Below are positions 8,274-16,831 of a stretch of DNA of 64,000 bases, one piece after another (position 1 is the stretch's first letter; each line of letters starts with the position of its first letter). Location of the stretch: positions 631,001 to 695,000 of the forward strand of contig NZ_CP102384.1 in assembly GCF_024628865.1 (NCBI RefSeq), read 5' to 3'. The notes beneath the pieces are model-generated. The model was not told the origin of the DNA, searched no databases, and was given only the letters and a program-made list of their open reading frames with translations. Made by a program: the position numbers and the translations under genes. Source of the DNA: Sphingopyxis sp. DBS4 (GTDB lineage Bacteria > Pseudomonadota > Alphaproteobacteria > Sphingomonadales > Sphingomonadaceae).

Positions 8274-9572
8274 TCACCCCACCGTCAGCGTGTAAGTCAC
8301 GCGATAGTCGCTCGCGTCTCCGGTCAGCGTCCTGGTGAACGTCCCCGGCTCGCTGCCGAGGTCGACGGTGCCGATATGGTCGCTGCCGCCGATATCGTCG
8401 AATTCGCGGAGCTGGAAGCTCACCGGCTGGTCGAACGAGAACGCCTTGTCGACGACCCAGCTTTCGCCTTTCTTGATCGAGAAGATCTCGCTCTTGCCCT
8501 CGGGAAAGCGCTCGCCGGTGTTGAAGCGCAGGAAAAGCTGGTCGGGCAGACCGAGTCCCAGCCGCCCGGTCAGCTTGACGCAATCGACGCGGACGTTCGA
8601 GAGGATATATTTGGGGCCCGCCGGCCGGACCGCCGCGGTGATCGCCGCCGGTGGTGCGGGCGCTTTGGGGTCTCTGGTCAGCCGTGCGACGCCGTCGCTC
8701 GCCTGCGCCGCATATTTGCCCGCGGGAAATTCGGCGAGATAGGATTTGAACGCGCTTATGCTGTTGTCGGCGAGCGCGCCTTTCCACATCAATTCCTCCA
8801 TCGCCGCGCGGTTGGCGGCGCCGGGGCGCGGGACGAGATAGACCGGTGTCCCGGTGATGCTCGCGCTGACGAAGGGGCGCTGGAGGCCGCCGGTCGCCGC
8901 GAGCACATCATCGCGGATCGCCCCGCCGAGAAGCTGCACCGGCAGATCGGGCTGCGGCAGGCGTTTCGCGAGCGAGGTCGCGAAGGGCGAATTGGCGCCG
9001 CTGCCGTCGGCGGCGGTCTGCCCCGGCGCGGCGGCGAAGATAACGAGCACGTCGTCGGCCTCGACCCCCGCGAGCCCGGTCTGCACCGCGCGCGTCCCCG
9101 ACCGCCAGCTGCGGCCGAAGGGATTGTTGCGGCACGAATCGAGGATCACCATGCGAATCTGCGCGCCCGAGACCGACTCCATCAGCCGGTCGAGGTTGAT
9201 CGCTTCATAGGGCAGGTCGAGGTCCGACTTGAGCTGCGCGTCGGTCGGGATCAGCCAGTTCTTGCCCTGCGCCTCGATCCCGTGCCCGGCATAATAGACC
9301 ATCGCGACGTCGGCTCCCTCGGCCTTGGCGCGGAAATCGCGCATCGCCTTCTGGAACTCGTTGACCGCAAGGTCCGCCGCGACGGTGACATCGTCGAAAC
9401 CGGCGTTTCGCGCCGACGCGGCGACCAGCTTGATGTCGTTCGCCGGGTTCACGAGGTGGCTGGTGTTCGCATAGTCGCTGTTGCCGATGATCAGCGCGAC
9501 CTTGCGTGCCTCGGCGCCCGTCGGGGCGAGCAGGAAGAGGGTGGTGAAGAGGACAAGCCAGAATCGCGTCAT
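8274..9572 (-). CDS. Secreted caspase-like (peptidase C14) protein
   Basis: The 432-residue product has a signal peptide (residues 1-22, ending TGAEA) and a caspase-hemoglobinase fold domain beginning KVALIIGNSDYAN. The catalytic dyad is visible: His97 in YYAGHG and Cys147 in LDSCRNNPF. The last ~110 residues, after a proline/alanine-rich linker near 305-320, form a separate beta-rich domain of unknown type. Bacterial orthocaspases cleave after basic residues, but the targets and role of this one are unknown. It is probably periplasmic. The methyltransferase gene lies upstream on the same strand with a 15-base gap, so the two may be co-transcribed. Confidence 0.85.
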   Translation of the reverse strand: MTRFWLVLFTTLFLLAPTGAEARKVALIIGNSDYANTSHLVNPANDIKLVAASARNAGFDDVTVAADLAVNEFQKAMRDFRAKAEGADVAMVYYAGHGIEAQGKNWLIPTDAQLKSDLDLPYEAINLDRLMESVSGAQIRMVILDSCRNNPFGRSWRSGTRAVQTGLAGVEADDVLVIFAAAPGQTAADGSGANSPFATSLAKRLPQPDLPVQLLGGAIRDDVLAATGGLQRPFVSASITGTPVYLVPRPGAANRAAMEELMWKGALADNSISAFKSYLAEFPAGKYAAQASDGVARLTRDPKAPAPPAAITAAVRPAGPKYILSNVRVDCVKLTGRLGLGLPDQLFLRFNTGERFPEGKSEIFSIKKGESWVVDKAFSFDQPVSFQLREFDDIGGSDHIGTVDLGSEPGTFTRTLTGDASDYRVTYTLTVG

Positions 9573-9587
9573 CGCGCCGTCCTTTCG

Positions 9588-10214
9588 TCAGGCGGCGGCG
9601 TGCGCCGCGCCATATTCGATCCAGCCGAAGGGGCGGGGGGTCTTGGGCATATAGGCCGCGCCCTGCCGCTCGACCGCGAAGCCTGCCTGTTCATAGGCAT
9701 CGCCGATCGGCCGGGTCAGGTGGCAATTGCCGCCGATGCGTTTCCATAGCGGCTCGATCCGCCGCTGCCATTTGGCGACTCCCGCGTCGGGCGCGCCGCC
9801 ATGTTCGAGGAAGAGCGCGGTGCCGCCGGGTTTCAGCACGCGGCGGATTTCGGCGAGCACTGCCGCCTGATCGGCGACCGAGCAGAGGGTGAAGGTGGTG
9901 ACGACCGTATCGAAGCGCCCGCTCTCGAACGGCATCGCCTCGCCGACTCCGCCCTGGATGTCGGCGTCGATCCCGCGCGCCGCGGCGGCGGCGCGGCTCA
10001 TCGCGAGCAGTTCGGGCGAAGGGTCGAGCCCGGTGAAGCTGGCGATCCGCATCGGATCGTAAAATTCCATGTTGATGCCGCCGCCGCAGCCGAGTTCCAG
10101 AACGTCGCCCGCCGCGCGCGGCACCACCTTGCTGCGCGCCTTCATGATCTGCCCCTGCGAACAGGCGCATTTGATCAGCCGCGGCACTCCATGACGTTCC
10201 CACCAGCTCGCCAT
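9588..10214 (-). CDS. Class I SAM-dependent methyltransferase
   Basis: The 208-residue protein carries the SAM-binding motif VLELGCGGGINMEFY (about residues 38-52), an acidic residue at the next strand (GLDPSPELL) and the post-motif RVLKPGGTALFLEHG. These place it in the Methyltransf_11 group, like UbiE/menG-type and phospholipid methyltransferases. The substrate is not evident. It starts 93 bases from the divergent thioredoxin reductase gene and is followed by the caspase-like gene on the same strand. Confidence 0.85.
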   Translation of the reverse strand: MASWWERHGVPRLIKCACSQGQIMKARSKVVPRAAGDVLELGCGGGINMEFYDPMRIASFTGLDPSPELLAMSRAAAAARGIDADIQGGVGEAMPFESGRFDTVVTTFTLCSVADQAAVLAEIRRVLKPGGTALFLEHGGAPDAGVAKWQRRIEPLWKRIGGNCHLTRPIGDAYEQAGFAVERQGAAYMPKTPRPFGWIEYGAAHAAA

Positions 10215-10307
10215 TTTTCCGACTCCCCTTGGCGGCGAAGGTGAGCCTTGCTAGCGCGGTTGGCAACACCCATCTGTGCGGTCCCGCACAGGATCAGAAA
10301 GACCGTC

Positions 10308-11273
10308 ATGCCCGCCACCCACCACACCAAGATGCTCATCCTCGGCTCCGGCCCCGCGGGCCTGTCGGCCGCCATTTACGCGGCGCGCGCGGGAATGCAG
10401 CCGATCGTCGTGCAGGGGCTCCAGCCGGGCGGGCAGCTCACCATCACCACCGACGTCGAAAATTATCCGGGTTTTGCCGAGGTGATCCAGGGGCCGTGGC
10501 TGATGGAACAGATGACCGCGCAGGCGACGCATGTCGGCACGAGCATGATCTGGGACACGATTGTCGACGTCGACCTGTCGCAGCGCCCGTTCAAACTGAC
10601 CGGCGACGGCGGCGATGTCTATCTGGCTGAAACACTGGTGATCGCGACCGGCGCGCAGGCGAAGTGGCTCGGCGCCCCCGGCGAGCAGGAGCTTGGCGGC
10701 AAGGGCGTGTCGGCGTGCGCGACGTGCGACGGCTTCTTCTATCGCGGCAAGAAGGTCGTGGTGATCGGCGGCGGCAACACTGCGGTCGAGGAAGCGCTCT
10801 ATCTCACCAATCACAGCGACGATGTGACGCTGATCCACCGCCGCGATCACCTGCGTGCCGAAAAGATATTGCAGGACCGGCTGCACGCGAACCCCAAGAT
10901 CAAGGTGCTGTGGAACAAGCGCGTCGATCGCTTCGTCGGCGGCGAAGGCACGGCGGGCCTGATCGGGGTCGACCTGATCGACACGGTGACCGGCGAGGCG
11001 AGCCACGAGCCGACCGACGGCGGCTTCGTCGCGATCGGCCACAGCCCCTCGACCGAGCTGTTCAAGGGCAAGCTGCCGCTCGACGACGACGGCTATCTGC
11101 AGGTGACGCCGGGCACGTCGCTGACGTCGATCCCCGGCGTGTTCGCGGCGGGCGACGTGACCGACAAGGTATATCGCCAAGCAGTGACCGCCGCGGGCAT
11201 GGGCTGCATGGCCGCGCTGGATGCCGAGCGTTTCCTCGCCGAGGCCGAGTATAAGGCGCTGGTGGAGGCGTAG
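10308..11273 (+). CDS. trxB: Thioredoxin reductase
   Basis: The 321-residue flavoprotein has an FAD-binding GSGPAGLSAAIYAARAG (residues 13-29), the redox pair CATC at 137-140 and an NADPH-binding VVVIGGGNTAVEEALYL (about 150-166). The C-terminal FAD motif GVFAAGDVTDK is present. It reduces thioredoxin with NADPH in the cytoplasm. I chose the ATG at 10308 because MPATHHTKMLILG matches the family N-terminus. An upstream in-frame ATG at 10248 would add 20 atypical residues. Confidence 0.96.
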   Translation: MPATHHTKMLILGSGPAGLSAAIYAARAGMQPIVVQGLQPGGQLTITTDVENYPGFAEVIQGPWLMEQMTAQATHVGTSMIWDTIVDVDLSQRPFKLTGDGGDVYLAETLVIATGAQAKWLGAPGEQELGGKGVSACATCDGFFYRGKKVVVIGGGNTAVEEALYLTNHSDDVTLIHRRDHLRAEKILQDRLHANPKIKVLWNKRVDRFVGGEGTAGLIGVDLIDTVTGEASHEPTDGGFVAIGHSPSTELFKGKLPLDDDGYLQVTPGTSLTSIPGVFAAGDVTDKVYRQAVTAAGMGCMAALDAERFLAEAEYKALVEA

Positions 11274-11334
11274 AAGGGGACGGAAGGGCCGTTCGCGACC
11301 GATTGCGGTCATAACAACCTTCGTCACCCCAGGG

Positions 11335-11409
11335 TCCATGGCCTGTCGTTTCCTTCGGCGCAGCGCCTGACGAGAGCGCAGGCCATGGATGCTGAAACAA
11401 GTTCAGCAT
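11335..11409. repeat. Composite inverted repeat, second intergenic family
   Basis: TCCATGGCCTG (11335-11345) pairs with CAGGCCATGGA (11379-11389). Directly after it, ATGCTGAA and TTCAGCAT (11389-11396 and 11402-11409) form a second hairpin. A GTCACCCC/GCATGACG flank resembles the ends of the other repeat family. The element lies downstream of trxB and before the convergent regulator gene. Confidence 0.7.
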
Positions 11410-11484
11410 GACGAGGTGGCAAGGTCCGCTCCCCACCACCCCAAAGCCGTCGTCATTCTGCGGACGAAGCGGAATTGACGATCG

Positions 11485-12192
11485 TCAATCCGGCCGCGAG
11501 CACAGCGCGTAGCCGTGGCCTTTTACCGTGCGCAGCATCGGCCAGGCGAAATCGCGGTCCACCTTGGCGCGAAGCCGCGACATATGCACCTCGACCCGGT
11601 TGGTTCCGGGGTCGAAATCGAGCCGCCACACCGCCTTCAGCAGCGCCGAGCGCGACAGCGGCCGATCGGGAACGCGCGCGAGATTGGCGAGCAGGTCGAA
11701 CTCGCGCAGCGGCAGGCGGATCAGCCGCCCCGCGCGCTCGACCCGCCGGTCGATCAGGTCGATCCGCAGCTCACCCTCGCCGAGTTGCCCCGCCGCGAGC
11801 CGGCTGCGGCGGATGAGGCTGGCGATGCGCGCAAGCAGTTCGGGCAGATTGTCGGTCCAGCCGACCGCGTCGTCGGCACCATGGGTCAGCCCGGTCATCC
11901 GGTCACCCAGCGAATCGCGATCCGACAGGACAAGCAGCGGACGGCGCCCCGCGATGCTGCGCGCGAGCCGGACGAACGCGGACGGCTCCTGCCAGCCCAG
12001 AAAGGGATTGATTGCCAGTAGGTCGAAGCAGCAATCGAGCCAGGGCCGGAGCCCGCCGACCGGCGCGGGCAGGATATGCGCGCGATGCCCCGCCGCCGTT
12101 ACGGAATCGAACAAGGCCCGGTCGCGCAGCGGATGATAGACGGCGACCAGCGGCGCCCTGCCCTCATCCGCCGCCGTGCCGATCGCTTCCAT
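11485..12192 (-). CDS. OmpR-type winged-helix regulator with degenerate receiver
   Basis: The C-terminal ~100 residues of this 235-residue protein are a clear OmpR/PhoB DNA-binding domain (LPLREFDLLANLARVPDRPL, then TNRVEVHMSRLRAKV and TVKGHGYAL). The N-terminal half has receiver-like spacing, but the acidic pocket at the start is replaced (LVAVYHPLRD), the phospho-acceptor position reads LLAINPFLG without Asp, and the usual KP pair after GADD is missing. It therefore probably works without phosphorylation. No histidine kinase is nearby. A GGGGGAG sequence lies 6 bases before the ATG. Its position next to the XrtA locus makes a role there possible but unproven. Confidence 0.85.
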   Translation of the reverse strand: MEAIGTAADEGRAPLVAVYHPLRDRALFDSVTAAGHRAHILPAPVGGLRPWLDCCFDLLAINPFLGWQEPSAFVRLARSIAGRRPLLVLSDRDSLGDRMTGLTHGADDAVGWTDNLPELLARIASLIRRSRLAAGQLGEGELRIDLIDRRVERAGRLIRLPLREFDLLANLARVPDRPLSRSALLKAVWRLDFDPGTNRVEVHMSRLRAKVDRDFAWPMLRTVKGHGYALCSRPD

Positions 12193-12257
12193 TCGCGTCT
12201 CCCCCGATCCGCCATGCGCGGCATTGCGCCGCGCCTCCGCTGTGCTAACCCCGAGTC

Positions 12258-13790
12258 ATGACCAGTGCCACCTTGCTCGAAGCCGACTTCGCCACCCTGC
12301 CCGATCTCGTCCGCGCCCATGCGGCCGAACGTCCCGATGCCATAGCCGCCGCCGACCCGGCGCGGCGGCTGAGCTGGTCCGAACTGGACGCAACGATCGA
12401 CCGGATCGCGGCGCGGCTGCAGGCCGACGGCTTCGCCAAGGGCGACCGCACCGCGATCGCCGGGCTGAACAGCGTCGAACAGACGGCGGTGATTCTCGGC
12501 ACGCTGCGCGCCGGCGGGGTCGCCGGGCTGATCACCAACAGCGCGACCGGTGAGCAGATGGCGGCGATGATCGCCGACACCGGCGCGCGCCACCTGTTCC
12601 TCGACAGCGCGGCGGCCGCGAGCCTCGAAGGGCAGAGCATCGCCGCGCGCGAGCGCATCGCGATGGACGGCAGCACCGTCGGCACGGCGCTGGACGCGTG
12701 GATGGCGCCCGCGGGCACGAAGCCCGAGCCGGTCGCGATCGATCCGCTCGACGGGTTCAACATCATCTATTCGTCGGGCACCACCGGTACGCCCAAGGGC
12801 ATCGTCCACAGCCATGCGATGCGCTGGCAGCATATCCAGCGCGGGGTTCCGGCCTATGGGCCGAAGGCGGTGACGATCCTGTCGACCCCCCTCTATTCGA
12901 ACACGACGATGGCGAGCTTCCTCCCCACCGTCGGATCGGGCGGGCAGGTCGTGCTGATGAAGAAGTTCGACGCGCGCGGCTTCCTGGAACTCGCGGAGCG
13001 CGAGCGCGCGACCAACACGATGCTGGTGCCGGTGCAATATCGGCGGATCATGGCGCTTGAGGATTTCGACCGCTTCGACCTCTCCGGCTTCGTGATGAAA
13101 TATTGCACCTCGGCCCCCTTCCCCGCCGCGCTCAAGGCCGACGTGCTGAAGCGCTGGCCCGGCGGGCTCGTCGAAATCTACGGCATGACCGAGGGCGGCG
13201 CGGCCTTCATCCTCGAGGCGCATCAATTTCCCGACAAGCTCCACACCGTCGGCAAGCCCGCGCCCGGCCATGTCGCCAAGGTGATCGACGAAGAGGGCAA
13301 CGAACTGCCGCAAGGATCGGTCGGCGAAGTCGTCGGCCGCTCGCCGGCGATGATGACCGGCTACAACAACCGCCCCGACGCGACGAAGGCGATGCACTGG
13401 CACGATGCCGAGGGAAACCTCTTCTACCGCCACGGCGACATCGGCCGCATCGACGAGGACGGCTTCCTGACCCTGATGGACCGCGCCAAGGACATAATCA
13501 TCTCGGGCGGTTTCAACATCTTTCCGAGCGACCTCGAAGCGATATTGAACGCCGACGAGCGCGTCGTCGAAGCGACCGTCGTCGGGATGCCGAGCGAGGA
13601 ATGGGGCGAGACGCCGGTCGCCTTCGTCGTGCTGAGGGACGGCGCGGACGCCGAAGCGGTGCGCGCCGACTGCAACGCCAAGGTCGGCAAGACCCAGCGG
13701 CTGAGCGCGATCGAGGTCGTGGAGGAACTGCCGCGCAGTGCGATCGGCAAGGTGCTGAAGCGCGAATTGCGCGATGCCTATGCAGGGTGA
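12258..13790 (+). CDS. AMP-forming acyl-CoA synthetase
   Basis: The 510-residue protein belongs to the ANL adenylating superfamily. It has the phosphate loop YSSGTTGTPKGIVHSH near 172-187, the A5 motif EIYGMTEGG, the hinge region with GDIGRIDEDGFL and DRAKDIIISGGFNIFPSDLE, and the C-terminal catalytic lysine context RSAIGKVLKRELR. Substrates are usually fatty, aromatic or other organic acids; the target here is not identifiable. It is divergent from the winged-helix regulator (65-bp gap) and faces the XrtA hydrolase operon across an inverted repeat, so it may be a single transcription unit. Confidence 0.9.
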   Translation: MTSATLLEADFATLPDLVRAHAAERPDAIAAADPARRLSWSELDATIDRIAARLQADGFAKGDRTAIAGLNSVEQTAVILGTLRAGGVAGLITNSATGEQMAAMIADTGARHLFLDSAAAASLEGQSIAARERIAMDGSTVGTALDAWMAPAGTKPEPVAIDPLDGFNIIYSSGTTGTPKGIVHSHAMRWQHIQRGVPAYGPKAVTILSTPLYSNTTMASFLPTVGSGGQVVLMKKFDARGFLELAERERATNTMLVPVQYRRIMALEDFDRFDLSGFVMKYCTSAPFPAALKADVLKRWPGGLVEIYGMTEGGAAFILEAHQFPDKLHTVGKPAPGHVAKVIDEEGNELPQGSVGEVVGRSPAMMTGYNNRPDATKAMHWHDAEGNLFYRHGDIGRIDEDGFLTLMDRAKDIIISGGFNIFPSDLEAILNADERVVEATVVGMPSEEWGETPVAFVVLRDGADAEAVRADCNAKVGKTQRLSAIEVVEELPRSAIGKVLKRELRDAYAG

Positions 13791-13836
13791 ATGGCGGGTA
13801 GCGGCCGATTGCGGCCGCCCGGCCTCTCCTAACTTT

Positions 13837-13913
13837 GTCATCCCCGCGAAAGCGGGGACCCAGAGCGTGCGTCGGCTAACCCCACACTGGGTTCCCGCTT
13901 TCGCGGGAATGAC
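13837..13913. repeat. Long inverted repeat, intergenic family copy
   Basis: Arms at 13837-13863 and 13887-13913 (27 bases) begin GTCATCCCCGCGAAAGCGGG and pair with one mismatch. The loop is 23 bases, the same arm and loop lengths as the copy at 8152. It lies between two convergent genes. Confidence 0.85.
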
Positions 13914-13952
13914 GAAAGTGGGGAATGTCCGCTTCCCACCTCAAAGCTGACG

Positions 13953-14741
13953 TCAGCTCAGCTTCTCCAATATCCGTTCGGCCAGCCAATCGGCGTCCGC
14001 TCCCGCAAAGCTGTGCGACCCGCTGTCCAGACGTTCGACCTTTATGTCGCCCGGCCGGCAATTTTCCGCAAACGCCTGCGCGGTGCGGTCGCCGGTCGCG
14101 AGCAGGATCGTCGCGGGGCAGGGTAGCGCCGCCATCGCGTGGTCGAGGCGGGTGGGCAGGCTGTCGGGGGCGGCGGGCGGTTTCGGCTTGCCGAGCGCCG
14201 ACAGGCCGCGCAGCAATTTGCGGACATCGACCTCGCCTTTGACCAGCCGCAGCAGGCTTTTCGGGTCTTTCAGCCGCGAAAGATAGCGCGCGCGGATCGC
14301 GGCGGCCGGGGGCAGGGCAGGTTCGTCGGCTTCCGCCTCGCTCTCTTCATAGGTCCAGGGATTGGCGAGGATCAGCCCGCCCAGCGGCAGCGGCTGATGC
14401 AGCAGCAGCGCGCTCGCTGCGTCGCAGTTGCCGAAGGCGATGATGCGCTCGACATGCGGCGCGGCCTCCCGGAAAGCGGCGATCGCGGCGGCGATGTCGG
14501 GACCGCTGCTGGTATAGCCGCCGTTCGCGCCTTCGCTGTCGCCGATCCCGCGGCGGTCGAAGCGGAAGACCGGATGGCCCGCCGCGGCGATGCGCTGCGC
14601 GAGCGCCGCCATGCCGCGATGCGCGCCGCTGCGGACCTCGTTGCCGCCCGAGACGATCAGCAGGCCCGTCGCGCCGGGCGCTTCGTCGAGGCTCGCGGCG
14701 AGCATCGCGCCTTCGCAGGCGAAGCTCAGATGACGCCGCAT
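13953..14741 (-). CDS. XrtA-associated alpha/beta hydrolase 1
   Basis: The 262-residue protein is an alpha/beta hydrolase of the exosortase A system-associated hydrolase 1 type. The block PVFRFDRRGIGDSEGANGGY, the FGNCDAAS segment in place of a GxSxG nucleophile elbow, and a late GSHSF histidine are visible. Its function in XrtA loci is unknown. I chose the ATG at 14741, which has GGAG six bases upstream. It overlaps the end of the hydrolase 2 gene by 16 bases, so the two are translationally coupled. Replacement of the usual nucleophile Ser by Cys in GNCDAA is a feature to check. Confidence 0.85.
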   Translation of the reverse strand: MRRHLSFACEGAMLAASLDEAPGATGLLIVSGGNEVRSGAHRGMAALAQRIAAAGHPVFRFDRRGIGDSEGANGGYTSSGPDIAAAIAAFREAAPHVERIIAFGNCDAASALLLHQPLPLGGLILANPWTYEESEAEADEPALPPAAAIRARYLSRLKDPKSLLRLVKGEVDVRKLLRGLSALGKPKPPAAPDSLPTRLDHAMAALPCPATILLATGDRTAQAFAENCRPGDIKVERLDSGSHSFAGADADWLAERILEKLS

Positions 14742-15406
14742 GTCCGGCTCCATGCGACGATATCGGCGGCGATTGCGGCCGCCATCGCGGCATCCTCTCC
14801 GGGTTCGGCGCGCAGCCAGAGCGGGGTGCCTGCGATGCCATCGGCGCCGAGGCCGATGCTGCGTAGCGGCCCGACTGCCTGCGCTTCGGCGGCGCCGAGC
14901 TGCGCGACCATGGCGGGCGACAGAGCGTTGCCTGCGAGCAGCAATGGCGTGGCCTGTGCCGTCTCGTGCAGGCTGTCGAGCGACGATTCGATCCCCGCCT
15001 CGCGATCGGCGGCGACGCGCGCGCGCATCATCGTGCGGAGCAGCGATGCGCCGCCGACGGGCGCGAGGCGCCACCATGCGGCGGCCTCGGCGCGGTGATC
15101 GATCAGTGCGCCGCCGCGGATCGATGCGATGATGACGGGACCGGCGAGGCTCGCGGCGACAGCGGCGAGTGCATTCTGCCAGCGCTCCAGATCGACGTCT
15201 TCGAGCGCGATGAGGCTTTCATTCTGGCCGGGTAGGTCGGGCAGCACCGCCGCGAAATCCTCCATGCTCAGCGCGCGCATCGCGAGTACCAGCGTGCGGC
15301 GCAGCCGGTTCGCTTCGTCGAACAGCGGCGGGACGATCAGGACGGTGGCGCGGGGAGCGTTTGCGGGGGCGATGCGCAATTGATGTTCGAGAACATCCGC
15401 CGCCAT
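14726..15406 (-). CDS. XrtA-associated hydrolase 2
   Basis: This 226-residue protein resembles exosortase A system-associated hydrolase 2. It has the start PRATVLIVPPLFDEANRLRR, the segment VLPDLPGQNES and a strand ending in IIASIRGGALID, where the nucleophile elbow would be. Here that elbow has no obvious GxSxG, so catalytic activity is uncertain. The gene overlaps hydrolase 1 downstream. It is separated from the acyl carrier protein gene by a perfect 32-base-arm inverted repeat, which may split or stabilise the operon transcript. Confidence 0.82.
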   Translation of the reverse strand: MAADVLEHQLRIAPANAPRATVLIVPPLFDEANRLRRTLVLAMRALSMEDFAAVLPDLPGQNESLIALEDVDLERWQNALAAVAASLAGPVIIASIRGGALIDHRAEAAAWWRLAPVGGASLLRTMMRARVAADREAGIESSLDSLHETAQATPLLLAGNALSPAMVAQLGAAEAQAVGPLRSIGLGADGIAGTPLWLRAEPGEDAAMAAAIAADIVAWSRTCGVI

Positions 15407-15420
15407 GACTGCGATTCCCT

Positions 15421-15501
15421 CCCGTCATCCCGGCGAAGGCCGGGATCTCGCCATAGCTGGAAACGCCACGGCGAGATCCCGGCCTTCGCCGGGATGACGG
15501 G
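15421..15501. repeat. Perfect long inverted repeat within an operon
   Basis: Arms at 15421-15452 and 15470-15501 (32 bases each) are perfect reverse complements, starting CCCGTCATCCCGGCGAAGGC. The loop is 17 bases. Unlike the copies between convergent genes, this one separates two same-strand genes (acyl carrier protein and hydrolase 2). Confidence 0.88.
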
Positions 15502-15522
15502 ATGAAAGGGAAGCGATGGCCG

Positions 15523-15783
15523 TCAACCGGCCACCTTGCGCTGCGAGAAAGCGAGCAAGTGCCCATAGGTTTCGAAAATCTCGCCGTCGATCTCGTCGTC
15601 GTCGATGGTGATGCCGAGCCGGTCTTCCATCTCGGTGAGCACGGTCGCGACCGCCATCGAATCGAATTCGGGCAGCTCGCCGAACAGGCCGCTGTCGTCG
15701 GTCAGCGCGGCGGCGCGGTCCTCGCCGAGGCCGAGCACGTCGGCGAGCAGGGCGCGAAGGGTGGCGTCGACGGTGTCGGTCAT
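15523..15783 (-). CDS. Acyl carrier protein of the XrtA locus
   Basis: The 86-residue acidic protein has the carrier-protein pattern with the phosphopantetheine site at Ser42 in PEFDSMAVATVL, followed by an acidic helix (DDDEIDGEIFETYG). The start overlaps the stop of the upstream GNAT gene by ATGA, so they are coupled. It differs from the fatty-acid AcpP by its EFDSM motif. A carrier next to an adenylating ligase and a PLP decarboxylase suggests that an activated acyl or aminoacyl group is tethered here. That role is inference. Confidence 0.88.
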   Translation of the reverse strand: MTDTVDATLRALLADVLGLGEDRAAALTDDSGLFGELPEFDSMAVATVLTEMEDRLGITIDDDEIDGEIFETYGHLLAFSQRKVAG

Positions 15784-16814
15784 ATGTCTTTCCTGATCAG
15801 CGAACGCGCAAAGGCTTTGAATGCCGGTCCCCATGCCGCGATGCGCGCCGGATTGAAAGCCTCGATGCGCCACAGCGGGTCGTGCCGGTTCATCCAGTCG
15901 CGTTTGTAGGCGTCGTTGCCGGTGCCGAAATCGACCCGCGCCACGCCGTCGGTCTCGATGACATGGCGGAACAGCGCCGCCGACAGCAGGGTGCCGGGCG
16001 AGGCTTTCAGGCTGTCCTCGACATGTGCGAGCTTGTGGATGAAGGCGGTGCCGTCCTCGACGGTCCAGAACTGCGCGGCAACGGGTCGCCCCTCGATGCG
16101 GGCGAGCCCCATGCGAAAGGTGCCGCGCGCCGATTCGGCCTCGGCAAAGGCGCGGAGCAGCGCGGGGTCGCCCTCTTCGGGTTTCCAGCTCGCCGCGTAG
16201 ATGGCTTCATAGGCGGCCCAGGCGTCGGCGTCGAAGCGGGTAAAGAGCGCGATGTCGACGACGCCCTTTTTTGCCTTGCGCTTGACGGTGTTGCGGAGTG
16301 CGCCGGGGCGGCTCTCCCACCATAGATCGTGCGTCAGGCCCGTAAGGTCGAGCCAGTGGCGGTCGCCCGCCGGCACCGCCCTGACCCACCAGCCAGCGTT
16401 GCGGAGCGCGATGCTAATGTCTCCGGGCAGGCCGTCCATCTCGGGCACCGGATAAAGCGTCAGGCGCGCGGCGCGGTCCCTCAACCGTGCGAACAGGTCG
16501 CGCAGCGCCCCGCCGCGTTCGCCGGGATGCGCCGGGCCGTCGTAAAGCGGCCGGATGCCGAAACTATACCAGCAGGTCAGCCCCGAAAAATAACCCGGCT
16601 TCTCAAGGCGCAGCGGCAGCCATGCGCTGACCGCCCCGCAGTCGCCGCGCGCGTCGTGACGACCTTGTCCCGCAAAGCCATGCGCCGCGAGCAGGTCGAA
16701 CCACTCGGCGCGATCGAAGGGCGAGGCAAAGCCCGCCGCGCGCGCTGTGGCGGGCAACCCGTCATCATTAGCGTGATCTTCACCGTTCCCTTGCATGACC
16801 CAGCGCTCTATCAC
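15780..16814 (-). CDS. GNAT/FemAB-like acyltransferase
   Basis: The 344-residue protein carries a BioF2/FemAB-like acetyltransferase domain in its C-terminal half (about 160-310), with WWESRPGALRNTVKRKAKK, the block GRPVAAQFWTVEDGTAFIHKLAHVEDS and the ending RVDFGTGNDAYKRDWM. Proteins of this type transfer aminoacyl or acyl groups to sugars or peptides. I chose the GTG at 16814 because AGGAG lies just before it. MQGNGED at 16796 is the alternative. It is the first gene of the minus-strand operon and starts 17 bases from the divergent ligase gene. Confidence 0.83.
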   Translation of the reverse strand: MIERWVMQGNGEDHANDDGLPATARAAGFASPFDRAEWFDLLAAHGFAGQGRHDARGDCGAVSAWLPLRLEKPGYFSGLTCWYSFGIRPLYDGPAHPGERGGALRDLFARLRDRAARLTLYPVPEMDGLPGDISIALRNAGWWVRAVPAGDRHWLDLTGLTHDLWWESRPGALRNTVKRKAKKGVVDIALFTRFDADAWAAYEAIYAASWKPEEGDPALLRAFAEAESARGTFRMGLARIEGRPVAAQFWTVEDGTAFIHKLAHVEDSLKASPGTLLSAALFRHVIETDGVARVDFGTGNDAYKRDWMNRHDPLWRIEAFNPARIAAWGPAFKAFARSLIRKDI

Positions 16815-16831
16815 CTAGCTCCTAACAGCCG

